A stretch of 64,000 nucleotides of DNA from Kuenenia sp039794105 (GTDB lineage: Bacteria; Planctomycetota; Brocadiia; Brocadiales; Brocadiaceae): the NCBI RefSeq assembly GCF_039794105.1, contig NZ_JBDIWA010000001.1, positions 186,001-250,000 of the forward strand, given 5' to 3'. Every line of letters starts with the position of its first letter. Position 1 is the first letter of the stretch. Positions 36,421-45,242 of this stretch are shown here, piece by piece. The translations under genes and the position numbers were made by a program. The notes under the pieces were generated by a model. The model had not been told where the DNA came from, ran no database searches, and was given only the letters and a program-made list of their open reading frames with translations.

Positions 36421-37011
36421 ATGAAGCGTCTATTCGATATTTTTTCTTCCCTTTTCATTCTGCTTATCCTTCTTCCGCTTTTCCTTCTGATTGCAATCCT
36501 TATTAGACTTGACAGCGCCGGTCCTGTTTTTTTTATACAAAAAAGGGTTGGACAAAATTTTATGCCGTTTGATTTATATAAATTCAGGACAATGGTTGTT
36601 GACGCATCACAACGCGGTCCGCAGATTACCTCTGCCGGCGACTCACGTATAACGAAGATAGGAAGGTTTTTAAGAAAAACAAAGATTGATGAACTTCCGC
36701 AAATTATTAATGTGCTCAAGGGTGATATGAGCGTTGTAGGCCCCAGGCCTGAGGTATTAAAATATGTTGAGATGTTTAAAGATGATTACAAAAATATATT
36801 GAAAGTAAAGCCAGGTATAACAGATTATGCTGCTATTGAGTTCAGAGACGAGGAGTGTGTATTGAAAAAATTCAAAGACCCTGAAGGCGGTTATATAAAA
36901 GAAGTCCTTCCGTTAAAGATAAAACTGTATAACAAATATGTTAAGGAAAGAAGCCTTTCCACAGATATGAAATTGATTTTTCTAACATTATGGAAGATTG
37001 TTAAAGGTTGA
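36421..37011 (+). CDS. Initiating sugar transferase (monotopic phosphoglycosyl transferase)
   Basis: 196 residues, the size of small PglC-like enzymes. MKRLFDIFSSLFILLILLPLFLL is the re-entrant membrane helix, then GPVFFIQKRVGQNFMPFDLYKFRTMV, KIDELPQIINVLKGDMSVVGPRPE (the catalytic Asp-Glu and the VGPRPE motif). It attaches the first sugar-1-phosphate to undecaprenyl phosphate on the inner membrane and so starts the repeat unit assembled by the upstream transferases. The catalytic residues are present. Confidence 0.93.
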   Translation: MKRLFDIFSSLFILLILLPLFLLIAILIRLDSAGPVFFIQKRVGQNFMPFDLYKFRTMVVDASQRGPQITSAGDSRITKIGRFLRKTKIDELPQIINVLKGDMSVVGPRPEVLKYVEMFKDDYKNILKVKPGITDYAAIEFRDEECVLKKFKDPEGGYIKEVLPLKIKLYNKYVKERSLSTDMKLIFLTLWKIVKG

Positions 37012-37111
37012 AGGTCTCTGGCGAATGCAAGACTGAAACCTTTTTAGAAGGAGAAGTGGGGGGAATTGGGGTCACCTTGAGTATAGAATGCTTTTATAAA
37101 AGAGAGTACAC

Positions 37112-37378
37112 GTGGAACGATTGAGGAAGTATGAGGGTGATGTGCAGAGGTTTATGGACAATAAAAATGTCCCCTTTACGAACAATTTGGCAGAAAACGA
37201 TATCAGGATGACGAAGGTTCTGCAGAAGATATCGGGCTGTTTTCGTTCTTTGGATGGAGCGAAAATTTTCTGCCGCATTCGGAGTTATCTCTCGACCTGT
37301 CGAAAACAAGGGGTAAATTTGAGCCGGGCATTACAGATGCTATTCCGTGGTGAATTGCCTGCTTTTGCCAGCTCGTAA
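37112..37378 (+). pseudogene. IS66 family transposase, C-terminal fragment
   Basis: 88 residues: MDNKNVPFTNNLAENDIRMTK, KISGCFRSLDGAKIFCRIRS, then YLSTCRKQGVNLSRAL. PFTNN-x-AE-x-DIRM-x-K and the ISGCFRS-x-x-GA block are the C-terminal part of the IS66 DDE domain, with the catalytic Glu in NNLAEND. The N-terminal and central parts and the accessory ORFs are absent. The motif GCTGAATAGATAC at 37398-37410 just downstream may be the eroded end of the element. Confidence 0.8.
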
Positions 37379-37440
37379 CGACAGTGGGTGAAAATACGCT
37401 GAATAGATACACAGCAAGTATTGTTCAAACTGCCTCGCAT

Positions 37441-37749
37441 TTAGCCGTCTGAGTTTAGTGCTTTGTTCGGTCTTTGCTTATCAACGAGACTACCATGGAC
37501 ATAGCGATGAAGGATACTTGTCATTAAAGTTTGGTATGGGATACCATTTTCTACTGCAAGTACCTGAATCTCCTCTAAGTCTTTTGATGAAATTCTAATA
37601 TTTACTCTTTTATCCTTTTTTAAGGTATTTTTAGCGTATTTCTGATGTTTCTTAAGTTCATCCTTAAAATTTTTAACTCGTTTCCACTCACCGCGCTCGA
37701 ATGACTCAAGAATATCTTTTTCTTCTTTGTCAAGTTTTATCTTGCTCAT
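37441..37749 (-). CDS. Ribbon-helix-helix antitoxin (CopG/BrnA-like)
   Basis: 102 residues. The N-terminal half is charged and helical; KDKRVNIRISSKDLEEIQVLA is followed by GIPYQTLMTSILHRYVHG, the RHH DNA-binding fold of antitoxins that pair with BrnT-like toxins. The tail RPNKALNSDG after the family's usual end appears acquired from flanking DNA. The start ATG at 37749 overlaps the remnant of the toxin gene by 20 bp. The antitoxin is complete while its toxin is truncated. Confidence 0.82.
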   Translation of the reverse strand: MSKIKLDKEEKDILESFERGEWKRVKNFKDELKKHQKYAKNTLKKDKRVNIRISSKDLEEIQVLAVENGIPYQTLMTSILHRYVHGSLVDKQRPNKALNSDG

Positions 37750-37981
37750 TTTTTCCTCCTAAATAATCCCGTGTGACCTTCCGACTTGGGATAATTGTCT
37801 TTAAAAATTTGCCTTCTGAAGATTCTACAAAAGGAACAAGATAAGCATATTCATTTATTTCAACGACAATAATCTGCTGACCAGGATATTTTTCCTGGTT
37901 AGGATGAGCTACTAAATCCAATACATCACCTTGCTCAATATGTATCACAATTTGTTCAGGATTTTCTTGAGAAAAAATAAA
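37730..37981 (-). pseudogene. BrnT/DUF4258-like toxin, N-terminally truncated
   Basis: The last 83 residues of a longer minus-strand frame read VLDLVAHPNQEKYPGQQIIV, VEINEYAYLVPFVE and FLKTIIPSRKVTRDYL, matching the C-terminal two thirds of toxins encoded before RHH antitoxins. The first beta strand and helix that carry the start are missing; instead the frame runs straight out of the HNH-gene remnant. A functional toxin is therefore unlikely unless the fusion product is active. Confidence 0.6.
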
Positions 37982-38723
37982 CTCCTCTATACCTGAACGC
38001 CATTGTGACCAGTCACGAACTTCTTTAGCATGGCTTTCAAGAGATTCAACGGTTGCACCAACAGCAATAGCCTCTTTTAGTAACTGCAATGCCATGTTCT
38101 CATTACAGTAACTTAACCGATTCCTTAATATGCCACGTATATAGTAAATTCGGGATAATGCAGGATTGTCCTTTTCTTGTCTTTTTGTGCTACATATCCC
38201 CCCGACGCATTTCCACGCCAACTCAACCGATTCATGAGTTGGTTTTCCATTTCATATTCCACGTACTGCTCGGCCGCAACCTTCATCGCTTCCATAATCT
38301 CGCCGATCTCAAAGCGACGTTTAAGGCTCTTAAGTCCCTTTAAACCACTATCGTTTAAGCTAAATCCGGGGATTTGTTCTGCCCAATATTCAGCTAATTG
38401 TGTCGTTACGTCATCATCAAGATCCAGTAAGCCTTTTTGCCACTGGAACATTAATTCGATTTGCTCTTTTCGTTCTTGAAGGTCTTCCAGTTGTTGGCGT
38501 TGTTTATCAATAACCGTACTGTCTGATAGCTGGCGATCCGATTTTCCTGAATTGCAGTCAACACACGATGTAATCAGGTTCAATAAATCGTTTGTACCAC
38601 CTTTTGCTACCGGCTCAATATGATCAATATGCAGCAATACGTCCGGCGCCTTTCTGCCGCAGTACTGACACGTAAACGAGTTACGTTTGAATACTTCAAA
38701 ACGTACTTTCTTTTGATTTTTCT
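37982..38723 (-). pseudogene. HNH endonuclease domain protein, disrupted
   Basis: On the minus strand: KKVRFEVFKRNSFTCQYCGR, DVLLHIDHIEPVAKGGTNDL and NLITSCVDCNSGKSDR, the HNH core with C-x2-C zinc ligands and the DH-I-x-P catalytic block. A helical region follows to about 38200, where a frameshift near an A-rich run switches to SRIYYIRGILRNRLSYCNE and WSQWRSGIEEFI. No proper start codon is found upstream; an in-frame TAA precedes the domain. The last part is fused to the toxin remnant. Confidence 0.7.
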
Positions 38724-38825
38724 TCGAAAAACAGATAGCTTTTTATAGATAATTCATTATTTTTGTGTATTATCTGTAACAAGTTGAAAAAATAACATTT
38801 TTGTTGATATTCCGCAAGGGGGTTT

Positions 38826-39491
38826 TTGCATATTCCACAAAATATTACGATTAAGTTTGATCCTATGCTCATTCGTAAGGGAATTCCAAGGAGCGAGCAT
38901 CATAACTTTAGAAAATGGCTTTGTTATTACCTGGACTTATGTAAAAAATATGGTTTTCCTGAATCGAAAAAGGAGAGTCTTCCGCAGTTTATAAAAAAAT
39001 TGCAGGAAAAACACCAGTCTTCTCAACAACAGAAACAGGCAGCCTTTGCCATATCTTTTTACTACTCCATAGTCAGGTCCTATCCTGAAGACAATCTTTT
39101 AGAGAGTGAAAATGCGCAGGAAAAGTTGCAGCCTTCGCATAAGCAAAAACAAACCGCCCAACCTTTTTCTCGCCACGATTCCATAAGGCAGCCCGAAACT
39201 CATGATTTCATTAATGATGGTAAGAAAAGCTATCCGGATTTTCATAAAGAATTGCAGGGGGAAGATCAACCGGTAAGTCTGCAAAAACAAAGCACTCAAT
39301 CCGTCCCCAACAATCATTTTATTGTGCCTCCTGTTTCTGTTAATTCAAAAAAGGCGATTGCTTTTGAAAATGCCAAAGGATGGACGGAGGCAATACATGA
39401 TAGAATTCCGGTTGTTCCACGTAATTCTGGCAAAAAGAAAAAAGGCTTGACGGACTGTACCTTGTGGGGTACACTTTGTTTTGTGAGGTGA
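38826..39491 (+). CDS. Tyrosine-recombinase N-terminal SAM-like domain protein with internal repeats (truncated integrase)
   Basis: 221 residues from a TTG at 38826, five bases after AAGGGGG. Residues 20-80 (IPRSEHHNFRKWLCYYLDLC, FIKKLQEKHQSSQQQKQAAF) match the core-binding domain of integron- and phage-type integrases, which has the QQ-QA-x-AI-x-FY motif. The block F-x-K-x-LQ-x(6)-QKQ is then repeated twice in degenerate form (about residues 98-130 and 143-180). No catalytic domain follows; the end KKKKGLTDCTLWG is unrelated. Probably a remnant, but its repeated layout is unusual. Confidence 0.55.
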   Translation: MHIPQNITIKFDPMLIRKGIPRSEHHNFRKWLCYYLDLCKKYGFPESKKESLPQFIKKLQEKHQSSQQQKQAAFAISFYYSIVRSYPEDNLLESENAQEKLQPSHKQKQTAQPFSRHDSIRQPETHDFINDGKKSYPDFHKELQGEDQPVSLQKQSTQSVPNNHFIVPPVSVNSKKAIAFENAKGWTEAIHDRIPVVPRNSGKKKKGLTDCTLWGTLCFVR

Positions 39492-39493
39492 AT

Positions 39494-39814
39494 ATGGAAA
39501 AAGGTCTTAAACGGGTTGTGGCCAGGTTCTATCGCACAGATTCAGGGAATGAACCTGTACGGAAATGGCTCAAAAGCCTTCCGCCTGAAGACCGTAAAGA
39601 TATTGGCGCCGATTTACAAACCCTTGAGTTTGGCTGGCCTGTCGGTATGCCTCTATGTCGTCTTTTAAGCTCTCACAAAGGATTGTGGGAAATAAGGTGC
39701 AATTTAACCGATGGCAGAATCGCAAGGGTTTTGTTCTGGGTCAGAAAAAAAAGAGTTAATTTTATTGCATGGATTTATCAGGAAAACGCAGAAAACACCG
39801 GAACCGGAACATGA
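39494..39814 (+). CDS. HigB-like toxin (Gp49/DUF891, RelE superfamily), possible C-terminal frameshift
   Basis: 106 residues from ATG 39494 (MEKGLKRVVARFYRTDSGNE). The core KWLKSLPPEDRKDIGADLQT, GMPLCRLLSSHKGLWEIRCN and RIARVLFWVRKKRVNFIAWI is the ribosome-dependent mRNA interferase fold. The final residues (QENAENTGTGT) differ from the family's KTQKTPxxE tail. That tail is present in another frame (KTQKTPEPEHEISIAVKRKK), so one base was gained or lost near 39780. The toxin may be inactive or altered. Antitoxin lies 38 bp downstream. Confidence 0.75.
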   Translation: MEKGLKRVVARFYRTDSGNEPVRKWLKSLPPEDRKDIGADLQTLEFGWPVGMPLCRLLSSHKGLWEIRCNLTDGRIARVLFWVRKKRVNFIAWIYQENAENTGTGT

Positions 39815-39852
39815 AATTTCTATAGCTGTTAAACGCAAGAAAGGAGAAGATC

Positions 39853-40137
39853 GTGGTTAAAGGGAAAAATATTGGGCCTACTCTTGAAAGTTTTCTTAAG
39901 GAAGAAGGAAATTATGAGAAGTCGCAGGCAATAGCAATAAAACGTGTTATCTCATGGCAACTTCAGGAAACTATGAAAAAACAACATATCAGCAAATCAG
40001 AAATGGCGCGCAGGATGAATACCAGCCGTGCCCATCTTGACCGATTGCTTGACCCTGAAAATGAAAAAGTACAGCTCGACACGCTCTACAAAGCTGCTAC
40101 TGCTGTTGGAAAACAACTCCATCTGGAACTGGTATAA
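39853..40137 (+). CDS. HigA-like XRE antitoxin
   Basis: 94 residues from GTG 39853 with AAGGAGAAG nine bases upstream. The HTH domain occupies residues 33-90: VISWQLQETMKKQHISKSEM, ARRMNTSRAHLDRLLDPENE and LYKAATAVGKQLHLEL. It is the usual second gene of the toxin-first HigBA order, neutralising the toxin and repressing the operon. Intact. Confidence 0.85.
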   Translation: MVKGKNIGPTLESFLKEEGNYEKSQAIAIKRVISWQLQETMKKQHISKSEMARRMNTSRAHLDRLLDPENEKVQLDTLYKAATAVGKQLHLELV

Positions 40138-40177
40138 TTTTAAGGGAAAACAGGGACTTCCATTTTTAAAAGGCGAT

Positions 40178-40246
40178 GTTACTATTCAGCGTAAACATTA
40201 GACGATTCCAGGCAGGCGGGGTGTATATTACATGCTGAATAGTTAC
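40178..40246. mobile_element. Short inverted-repeat element with IS66-like ends
   Basis: GTTACTATTCAGC (40178-40190) and GCTGAATAGTTAC (40234-40246) are terminal inverted repeats matching at 12 of 13 positions, enclosing 43 bp. Ends beginning GTAA or GTTA with this core suit IS66 termini, and an IS66 transposase fragment lies at 37112. The same 13-mer occurs at 41614-41626 and, with one change, at 37398-37410. No target duplication is obvious. Confidence 0.5.
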
Positions 40247-40252
40247 TATTAA

Positions 40253-41311
40253 TCAGGAATAAGGGTCTGATACACTGGCGTCCTGAAAGGTTGCCATTTC
40301 ATTTAATAATTTTACGCCGGCTTCTACAAGATTAATCCCTAGCGCAGCGCCGGTTCCTTCTCCCAGGCGCATATTTAAATTCAATATTGGTTCTTTTCCT
40401 AAAAACTTTAACATGTGTTTGTGGCCTTGTTCCCCGGAAACATGGGATGCGATAAAATAATTGCCTGTCTTTGGTTCTAAGGCATGAGCAATTATTGCAC
40501 CTGCCGTGGAGATAAATCCGTCGAGAACGATGGGGATGCGATGGCGGGCAGCGCCAAGACATAAACCGGCAATACCGCCTATTTCGTAACCTCCCACTTT
40601 TGCCAGGACATCAATCGGGTCGTTAGGGTCTGGCCGGTTAATGGCGATTGCTTTTTCTATGACGGCGATTTTTTTCTGTACCGCTTGATCATTTAGTCCG
40701 GTTCCGCGTCCGGTTGCCACGGAAACATCAACATTCCCTAAAATGGAAAAGATGGCGCTGCTGGGAGTCGTGTTGGCAATGCCCATATCGCCCAGTCCAA
40801 TAATGTCCAATCCGTCCTGAAGTTCTTCTTCGATGAGTTCTATGCCCATTTCAATGGATTTAACAGCGTCTTGCCTTGACATTGCCGGCCCAGACGCCAT
40901 ATTATTTGTGCCGTGTTTCAGTTTTTTTATTTTGAGACCCGGAGAGGGGGGAATGTTTGAGGCGACGCCGCAATCCACCACAATTACCTTTGCGTCTATG
41001 TGTCTTGCCAGGACGTTGATAGCCGCCCCTTCACGAATAAAATTTTGCACCATTTCGCGGGTAACTTGTTGAGGGAATGCGCTTACTCCTTCCGCAACAA
41101 CACCATGATCCCCTGCAAGTGTAAATATCTTTTTATGCCTTATTCCGCAAGAGAGGCTTCCTTTTATTGAGTAATATATGGTTGCCAGTTCTTCCAGCCT
41201 TCCCAAACTGCCCCTTGGTATGGCAAGGGTATCAAATTTGGCCTTAATATGCCCCTGTGGGTCAATTAGGACGGTTTCTATGTTTTCGATAGTTTGTTTT
41301 AGATATGGCAT
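40253..41311 (-). CDS. cobT: Nicotinate-nucleotide--dimethylbenzimidazole phosphoribosyltransferase
   Basis: 352 residues from ATG 41311 (MPYLKQTIENIETVLID). The family is clear: IPRGSLGRLEELATIYYSIK, FTLAGDHGVVAEGVSAFPQQ, VTREMVQNFIREGAAINVLA, DIIGLGDMGIANTTPSSAIF, VATGRGTGLND and MRLGEGTGAALGINLVEA with the catalytic Glu of the GEGTGAA motif. It activates the lower base for cobalamin nucleotide loop assembly. Longer starts (41332 or 41368) would read through intergenic palindromes. No other cobalamin genes are nearby and no riboswitch was seen upstream. Confidence 0.93.
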   Translation of the reverse strand: MPYLKQTIENIETVLIDPQGHIKAKFDTLAIPRGSLGRLEELATIYYSIKGSLSCGIRHKKIFTLAGDHGVVAEGVSAFPQQVTREMVQNFIREGAAINVLARHIDAKVIVVDCGVASNIPPSPGLKIKKLKHGTNNMASGPAMSRQDAVKSIEMGIELIEEELQDGLDIIGLGDMGIANTTPSSAIFSILGNVDVSVATGRGTGLNDQAVQKKIAVIEKAIAINRPDPNDPIDVLAKVGGYEIGGIAGLCLGAARHRIPIVLDGFISTAGAIIAHALEPKTGNYFIASHVSGEQGHKHMLKFLGKEPILNLNMRLGEGTGAALGINLVEAGVKLLNEMATFQDASVSDPYS

Positions 41312-41353
41312 TTGCGGGTATATATGTTGCATTCGGTTGTAAGTTTTTTTATA

Positions 41354-41381
41354 GTAGCGGCAAGTCATGCCTTGCCGCTAC
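41354..41381. repeat. GTAG...CTAC hairpin (REP-like)
   Basis: Perfect 11-bp stem, GTAGCGGCAAG paired with CTTGCCGCTAC, around a 6-base loop. It stands upstream of cobT and has the same GTAG/CTAC ends as the hairpins at 41407, 53893 and 58421. Confidence 0.7.
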
Positions 41382-41406
41382 TTGGGAACGAGAACGAAAA
41401 ATTCAT

Positions 41407-41538
41407 GTAGTGCGACGAGGTTCGTCGTACTATTTGAGTAGACCCTATTCCTTCTCACACAATTTTTTTTGGTGCGACGAACCTCGTCGCACTACAAATG
41501 ACAATTTCCAGTTTCAAAAGACTAAAGTGTTACAAAAA
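41407..41538. repeat. Paired inverted REP-like hairpins plus shared 38-bp tail
   Basis: The 21-bp arms 41407-41427 and 41475-41495 are perfect reverse complements, and each is itself a hairpin core (GACGAGGTTCGTC). The right copy and its tail (AAATGACAATTTCCAG and onward, 41496-41533) recur at 58421-58485 with one mismatch in the tail. The 423-bp gap between cobT and the first ATPase gene consists mainly of these repeats. Confidence 0.75.
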
Positions 41539-41613
41539 TATTGAAATTCCTGAACGTTACATTATGCTGCCTGCAGCGGAGGCTTTTATCATATACTTGT
41601 TCTCAAACCATTT

Positions 41614-41626
41614 GCTGAATAGTTAC
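41614..41626 (+). repeat. Solo IS66-like terminal motif
   Basis: GCTGAATAGTTAC is identical to the right end of the element at 40234-40246. No partner end or transposase adjoins it; probably a scar. Confidence 0.4.
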
Positions 41627-41734
41627 GGTTTTTCTTCGTTTACCCGGTGTGCTTTGTGTTTAAAATCTTATCTGATGCGGCATTGCTGAGCTATGTTAAT
41701 ATATATCAATAAATAAATTCAAGTCATATTTGCC

Positions 41735-43450
41735 ATGAAGAATTCTACCCATTTGATAGAGCAGGTCTTACTCAACAAGATAATAGATAAAGACCAGTTA
41801 AAAAAGGCGAAAGAAATACAGGCTAAAAAACTAATTGGGCTGGAAGATGCACTGGTGGAACTTGGCTATACCACCCATCAGGAGATAATTGAATGTTTAT
41901 CAGGGCATTATGATTTGCCGGTGCTTGATCTTGTGAATCTGGAGATACCTGACGAAATAATTAATTTACTGCCCATGCACATTATTAAAAAAAACGGTAT
42001 TTTGCCCATATCAAAAAAAAGCGGCGTGATAACCATAGCAACGAGCCGGCCTCCCGACCTTGGATTTATGGATAATTTGCGGTTTATGTTGGGTTCGGAT
42101 ATTAAATTTATCCTTGCCACCGCTGAACAGATTGCATATGCCTTTCGCAAAAACTGTCATAATGAATCAACTGAAATGGTAGGTTCGTTGCTGAAAGAAA
42201 TAAGGATGGGCGACGTCACCATAGTTCAAACGGAGAGTGAATCTGACGGGGCATATCGTAGTGAAGCCAAGTCCGCAGAAGACGATAGCCCTATTATACA
42301 ATTGGTTTCGCTTATAATAAATAAAGCCATTGTTGCCCGTGCGAGCGATATTCATGTTGAGCCGCTTTTAAGCAAGCTGCGTATCCGATACCGCATTGAC
42401 GGCGTATGCCAGGAGGCAGACGTCTTACCAAAAAATCTTCAGGATTCAATTCTTTCCCGCTTAAAAATACTTGCCAATATGGATATTTCTGAAAAAAGGA
42501 GGCCGCAGGACGGAAGGATAAGCCTTCATTTTTCAGGGAAGGATATGGATATCCGGGTATCGTGTCTGCCTTCCATTTACGGTGAAAGCATTGTTATGCG
42601 TTTACTCGAAAAATCACAAATGCTGATGTGCATTAAAAATCTTGGACTTTGCACAAGTGATTTTCAGCGTTTTCAATCGATTATTAAAATGCCAAACGGT
42701 ATATTTCTCATTACAGGCCCGACAGGTAGCGGGAAAACGACAACGCTCTACGCAATTATTAACGAACTTAACCAGACAGGCGTAAAAATTGTTACGGCGG
42801 AAGACCCCGTTGAATACACAATAAAAGGCGTTAATCAAAGCGAGGTGCATGATAAAATTGGTTTTTCTTTCCCAAAGATTTTAAGGACCATGCTTCGCCA
42901 GGACCCGAATGTTATACTTGTCGGGGAAATCCGTGATACAGAAACTGCGGATATTGCAATTGCTTCCGCCCTGACAGGACACCTTGTCCTCAGCACCCTT
43001 CATACGAACGATGCGCCCTCCGCCATTACCAGGCTCATCGATATGAACATTAAACCGTTTCTTGTTTCGACCTCTTTGCAGGGAATCATGGCGCAACGGC
43101 TGGTGAGGGCTATATGCAACGATTGCAGAGAACAGACGCATTATACGCCGGAGCAAATTATGCAAATGGGTTTCGATCCAGGCATGTTTACGGAATATTA
43201 TTTCTACAAGGGAAAAGGGTGCAAGAAGTGCAATAATATTGGTTTTAAAGGCAGGATCGGCATATACGAACTTCTGGAGATGAATGAGACCATGCGCGAT
43301 ATGGCTTACAACGCAGCTTCTACCGATGAAATGAGAAATGCGGCAAAAGCAGCGGGAATGACAACACTGAAAGAGGACGGCATCAGGAAGGCAAAAGAAG
43401 GCAAGACTACCCTGGAAGAGATATTCAGGGTGACCGGAACGGAAGAGTGA
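41735..43450 (+). CDS. GspE/PilB-type secretion or pilus assembly ATPase (first copy)
   Basis: 571 residues. An N-terminal MshEN-like region (DQLKKAKEIQAKKLIGLEDA, LPVLDLVNLEIPDEIINLLP) precedes the ATPase core with ARASDIHVEPL, DISEKRRPQDGRISL, Walker A GPTGSGKTTTLYA, the Asp box EDPVEYTIKGVNQ, Walker B VILVGEIRDTETA and the His box LSTLHTNDAPSAITRL. The zinc-binding C-x2-C...C-x2-C module is present (CNDC, CKKC). It powers pilus extension or type II secretion at the inner membrane. It overlaps the second ATPase gene by four bases. Pilin genes are not in the window. Confidence 0.93.
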   Translation: MKNSTHLIEQVLLNKIIDKDQLKKAKEIQAKKLIGLEDALVELGYTTHQEIIECLSGHYDLPVLDLVNLEIPDEIINLLPMHIIKKNGILPISKKSGVITIATSRPPDLGFMDNLRFMLGSDIKFILATAEQIAYAFRKNCHNESTEMVGSLLKEIRMGDVTIVQTESESDGAYRSEAKSAEDDSPIIQLVSLIINKAIVARASDIHVEPLLSKLRIRYRIDGVCQEADVLPKNLQDSILSRLKILANMDISEKRRPQDGRISLHFSGKDMDIRVSCLPSIYGESIVMRLLEKSQMLMCIKNLGLCTSDFQRFQSIIKMPNGIFLITGPTGSGKTTTLYAIINELNQTGVKIVTAEDPVEYTIKGVNQSEVHDKIGFSFPKILRTMLRQDPNVILVGEIRDTETADIAIASALTGHLVLSTLHTNDAPSAITRLIDMNIKPFLVSTSLQGIMAQRLVRAICNDCREQTHYTPEQIMQMGFDPGMFTEYYFYKGKGCKKCNNIGFKGRIGIYELLEMNETMRDMAYNAASTDEMRNAAKAAGMTTLKEDGIRKAKEGKTTLEEIFRVTGTEE

Positions 43451-45204
43451 AAACGATGCAGGCAAAAGGTAAATCAAAACCGGATGTAAAAAGCGATGCA
43501 CGAAGAAGACTCTTTGGGCAGTTGCTGAAAGAAAAGGGGTTTGTCACTGAAGATCAAATCCAGGAAGCCCTGGCAGTGCAAAAGCAGAAGGGAGGGCTGC
43601 TGGGAGATATTTTTATCAGCATGAACTATGTGACGGATCAGCAAATAATGCAGGTGTTGAGCGAATACCTGGGAGTGGAAATTGTAAATATAGAAGAGAG
43701 AGAAGTGCCGGGAGATGTGATTAATTTAGTGCCCGCTGCCATTGCGCAATTGTATAGAATTATCCCTATAAGTTATGAACAGGAGAAACAGGTTATTACG
43801 ATTGCCCAGGCGGACGCCCTTGCAATTGAAACATTGGATGACTTACGATTGGTGCTGAAACTCAACGTGAAGCCGGTGCTTTGCCACAAAGATTCCGTAG
43901 CCCGCGCCCTGGAAAAGTATTATCCCAAAAAACACGAATCTGTGGAGCAGTTGCTACTGGAGTTTAAGGAGGATAAGTCTTATGCACAATCTGTTTCAGG
44001 GAATTATATAGATATTGAAGAACTAAAGAAAATGGCGTCTACTGCGCCGGTGAAGAAATGGGTAGGCCTTATGTTTTTATATGCTGTTATGGACAAAGCA
44101 AGCGATATTCATTATGAGGCTTTTGAGGACGGCTTCCGGGTGCGGTACCGTATAGACGGCGTATTGTATGAAAGGGTGTCTCCCCCCAGAGAGCTTGGCA
44201 TTCCTATTAATTCCAGGATAAAGGTAATGGCGGGAATGGATATCTCGGAAAGAAGACTGCCGCAGGATGGAAGGATAAAACTGAATGTTGGCGGTGCGTC
44301 TATAGATTTGCGTGTTTCTACGCTTCCGACAAAATTCGGGGAAAGCATTGTAATGCGCCTGCTCGATAAGTCGGCGGTATCGCTTAGTCTGGACAAGCTG
44401 GGGTTCAGGGCTGAAGAATTGAAAAATATCTATCAATTGCTGAATATCCCGAATGGCATAATCCTGGTTACAGGCCCTACAGGGTCCGGCAAGACGACTA
44501 CATTATACGCCGCATTAAACTATTTGAACGAAATAACCACTAAGATAATAACCACTGAAGACCCTGTAGAATATGATGTTGACGGGCTTATTCAGGTGCA
44601 GGTAAATCCATCAATAGGCGTTGACTTTGCAAGTTGCCTGCGGTCTATTTTGCGCCAGGATCCTGACATTATACTTATTGGTGAAATCAGGGATGAGGAA
44701 ACTGCCAGGATTGCCATACAGGCTTCATTGACGGGACATTTGGTTTTTAGTACATTACACACAAACGACGCCCCGCTTACGATAACGCGTTTAATTGATA
44801 TCGGTGTTAAACCTTATTTGATTGCTTCAACACTGGAATGTGTAATCAGCCAGCGGTTGGTAAGGAAAATATGTGCATCCTGCAAAGAAGAATATGAGCC
44901 TTCCGATGAATCGTTAAATGAGTTGAATCTTACAAAAACCGGAAGAGAGGGAAAAAGATTTTTCCGGGGGAGGGGGTGTAGTGATTGCAGAAAAATCGGA
45001 TACAGGGGACGTATGGGCATCTATGAAATAATGCCTGTCAATGAAGAAATAAGGGGTTTAATTACCGGACAGGCAAGTACGAATGTAATAAGGAATGTTG
45101 CTAGAAAAAACGGCATGAATACCTTGCGCGAAAGCGGACTAAAAGCAATTTTTGAGGGACAAACAACTGTTGAAGAGGTTGTACGGGAAACAATTTCCAC
45201 ATAA
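43447..45204 (+). CDS. GspE/PilB-type secretion or pilus assembly ATPase (second copy)
   Basis: 585 residues from GTG 43447, overlapping the previous stop (GTGA); ATG 43456 is an alternative. N-terminal: LFGQLLKEKGFVTEDQIQEA and LGVEIVNIEEREVPGDVINL. ATPase core: KASDIHYEAFEDGFRVRYR, ISERRLPQDGRIKLN, GPTGSGKTTTLYAAL, EDPVEYDVDGLIQVQ, IILIGEIRDEETARIA, STLHTNDAPLTITRL, with CASC and CSDC zinc ligands. The two copies share core motifs but differ in N-terminal domains. They probably form the motor of one machine with the GspF/PilC at 45343. Confidence 0.93.
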   Translation: MKTMQAKGKSKPDVKSDARRRLFGQLLKEKGFVTEDQIQEALAVQKQKGGLLGDIFISMNYVTDQQIMQVLSEYLGVEIVNIEEREVPGDVINLVPAAIAQLYRIIPISYEQEKQVITIAQADALAIETLDDLRLVLKLNVKPVLCHKDSVARALEKYYPKKHESVEQLLLEFKEDKSYAQSVSGNYIDIEELKKMASTAPVKKWVGLMFLYAVMDKASDIHYEAFEDGFRVRYRIDGVLYERVSPPRELGIPINSRIKVMAGMDISERRLPQDGRIKLNVGGASIDLRVSTLPTKFGESIVMRLLDKSAVSLSLDKLGFRAEELKNIYQLLNIPNGIILVTGPTGSGKTTTLYAALNYLNEITTKIITTEDPVEYDVDGLIQVQVNPSIGVDFASCLRSILRQDPDIILIGEIRDEETARIAIQASLTGHLVFSTLHTNDAPLTITRLIDIGVKPYLIASTLECVISQRLVRKICASCKEEYEPSDESLNELNLTKTGREGKRFFRGRGCSDCRKIGYRGRMGIYEIMPVNEEIRGLITGQASTNVIRNVARKNGMNTLRESGLKAIFEGQTTVEEVVRETIST

Positions 45205-45242
45205 GCGCTAAGGGACTTGGAATTTTCTATTATACCGGAGCC

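Noticed and set aside
37441..39491. Integron with cassettes (toxin-antitoxin pairs, integrase-like domain, NKALNSDG tail)
   Set aside because: No catalytic integrase domain and no attC-type site pair could be identified; the tail is suggestive only.
41312..41734. Cobalamin riboswitch upstream of cobT
   Set aside because: The gap is made of REP-like palindromes; no cobalamin-box core was seen.
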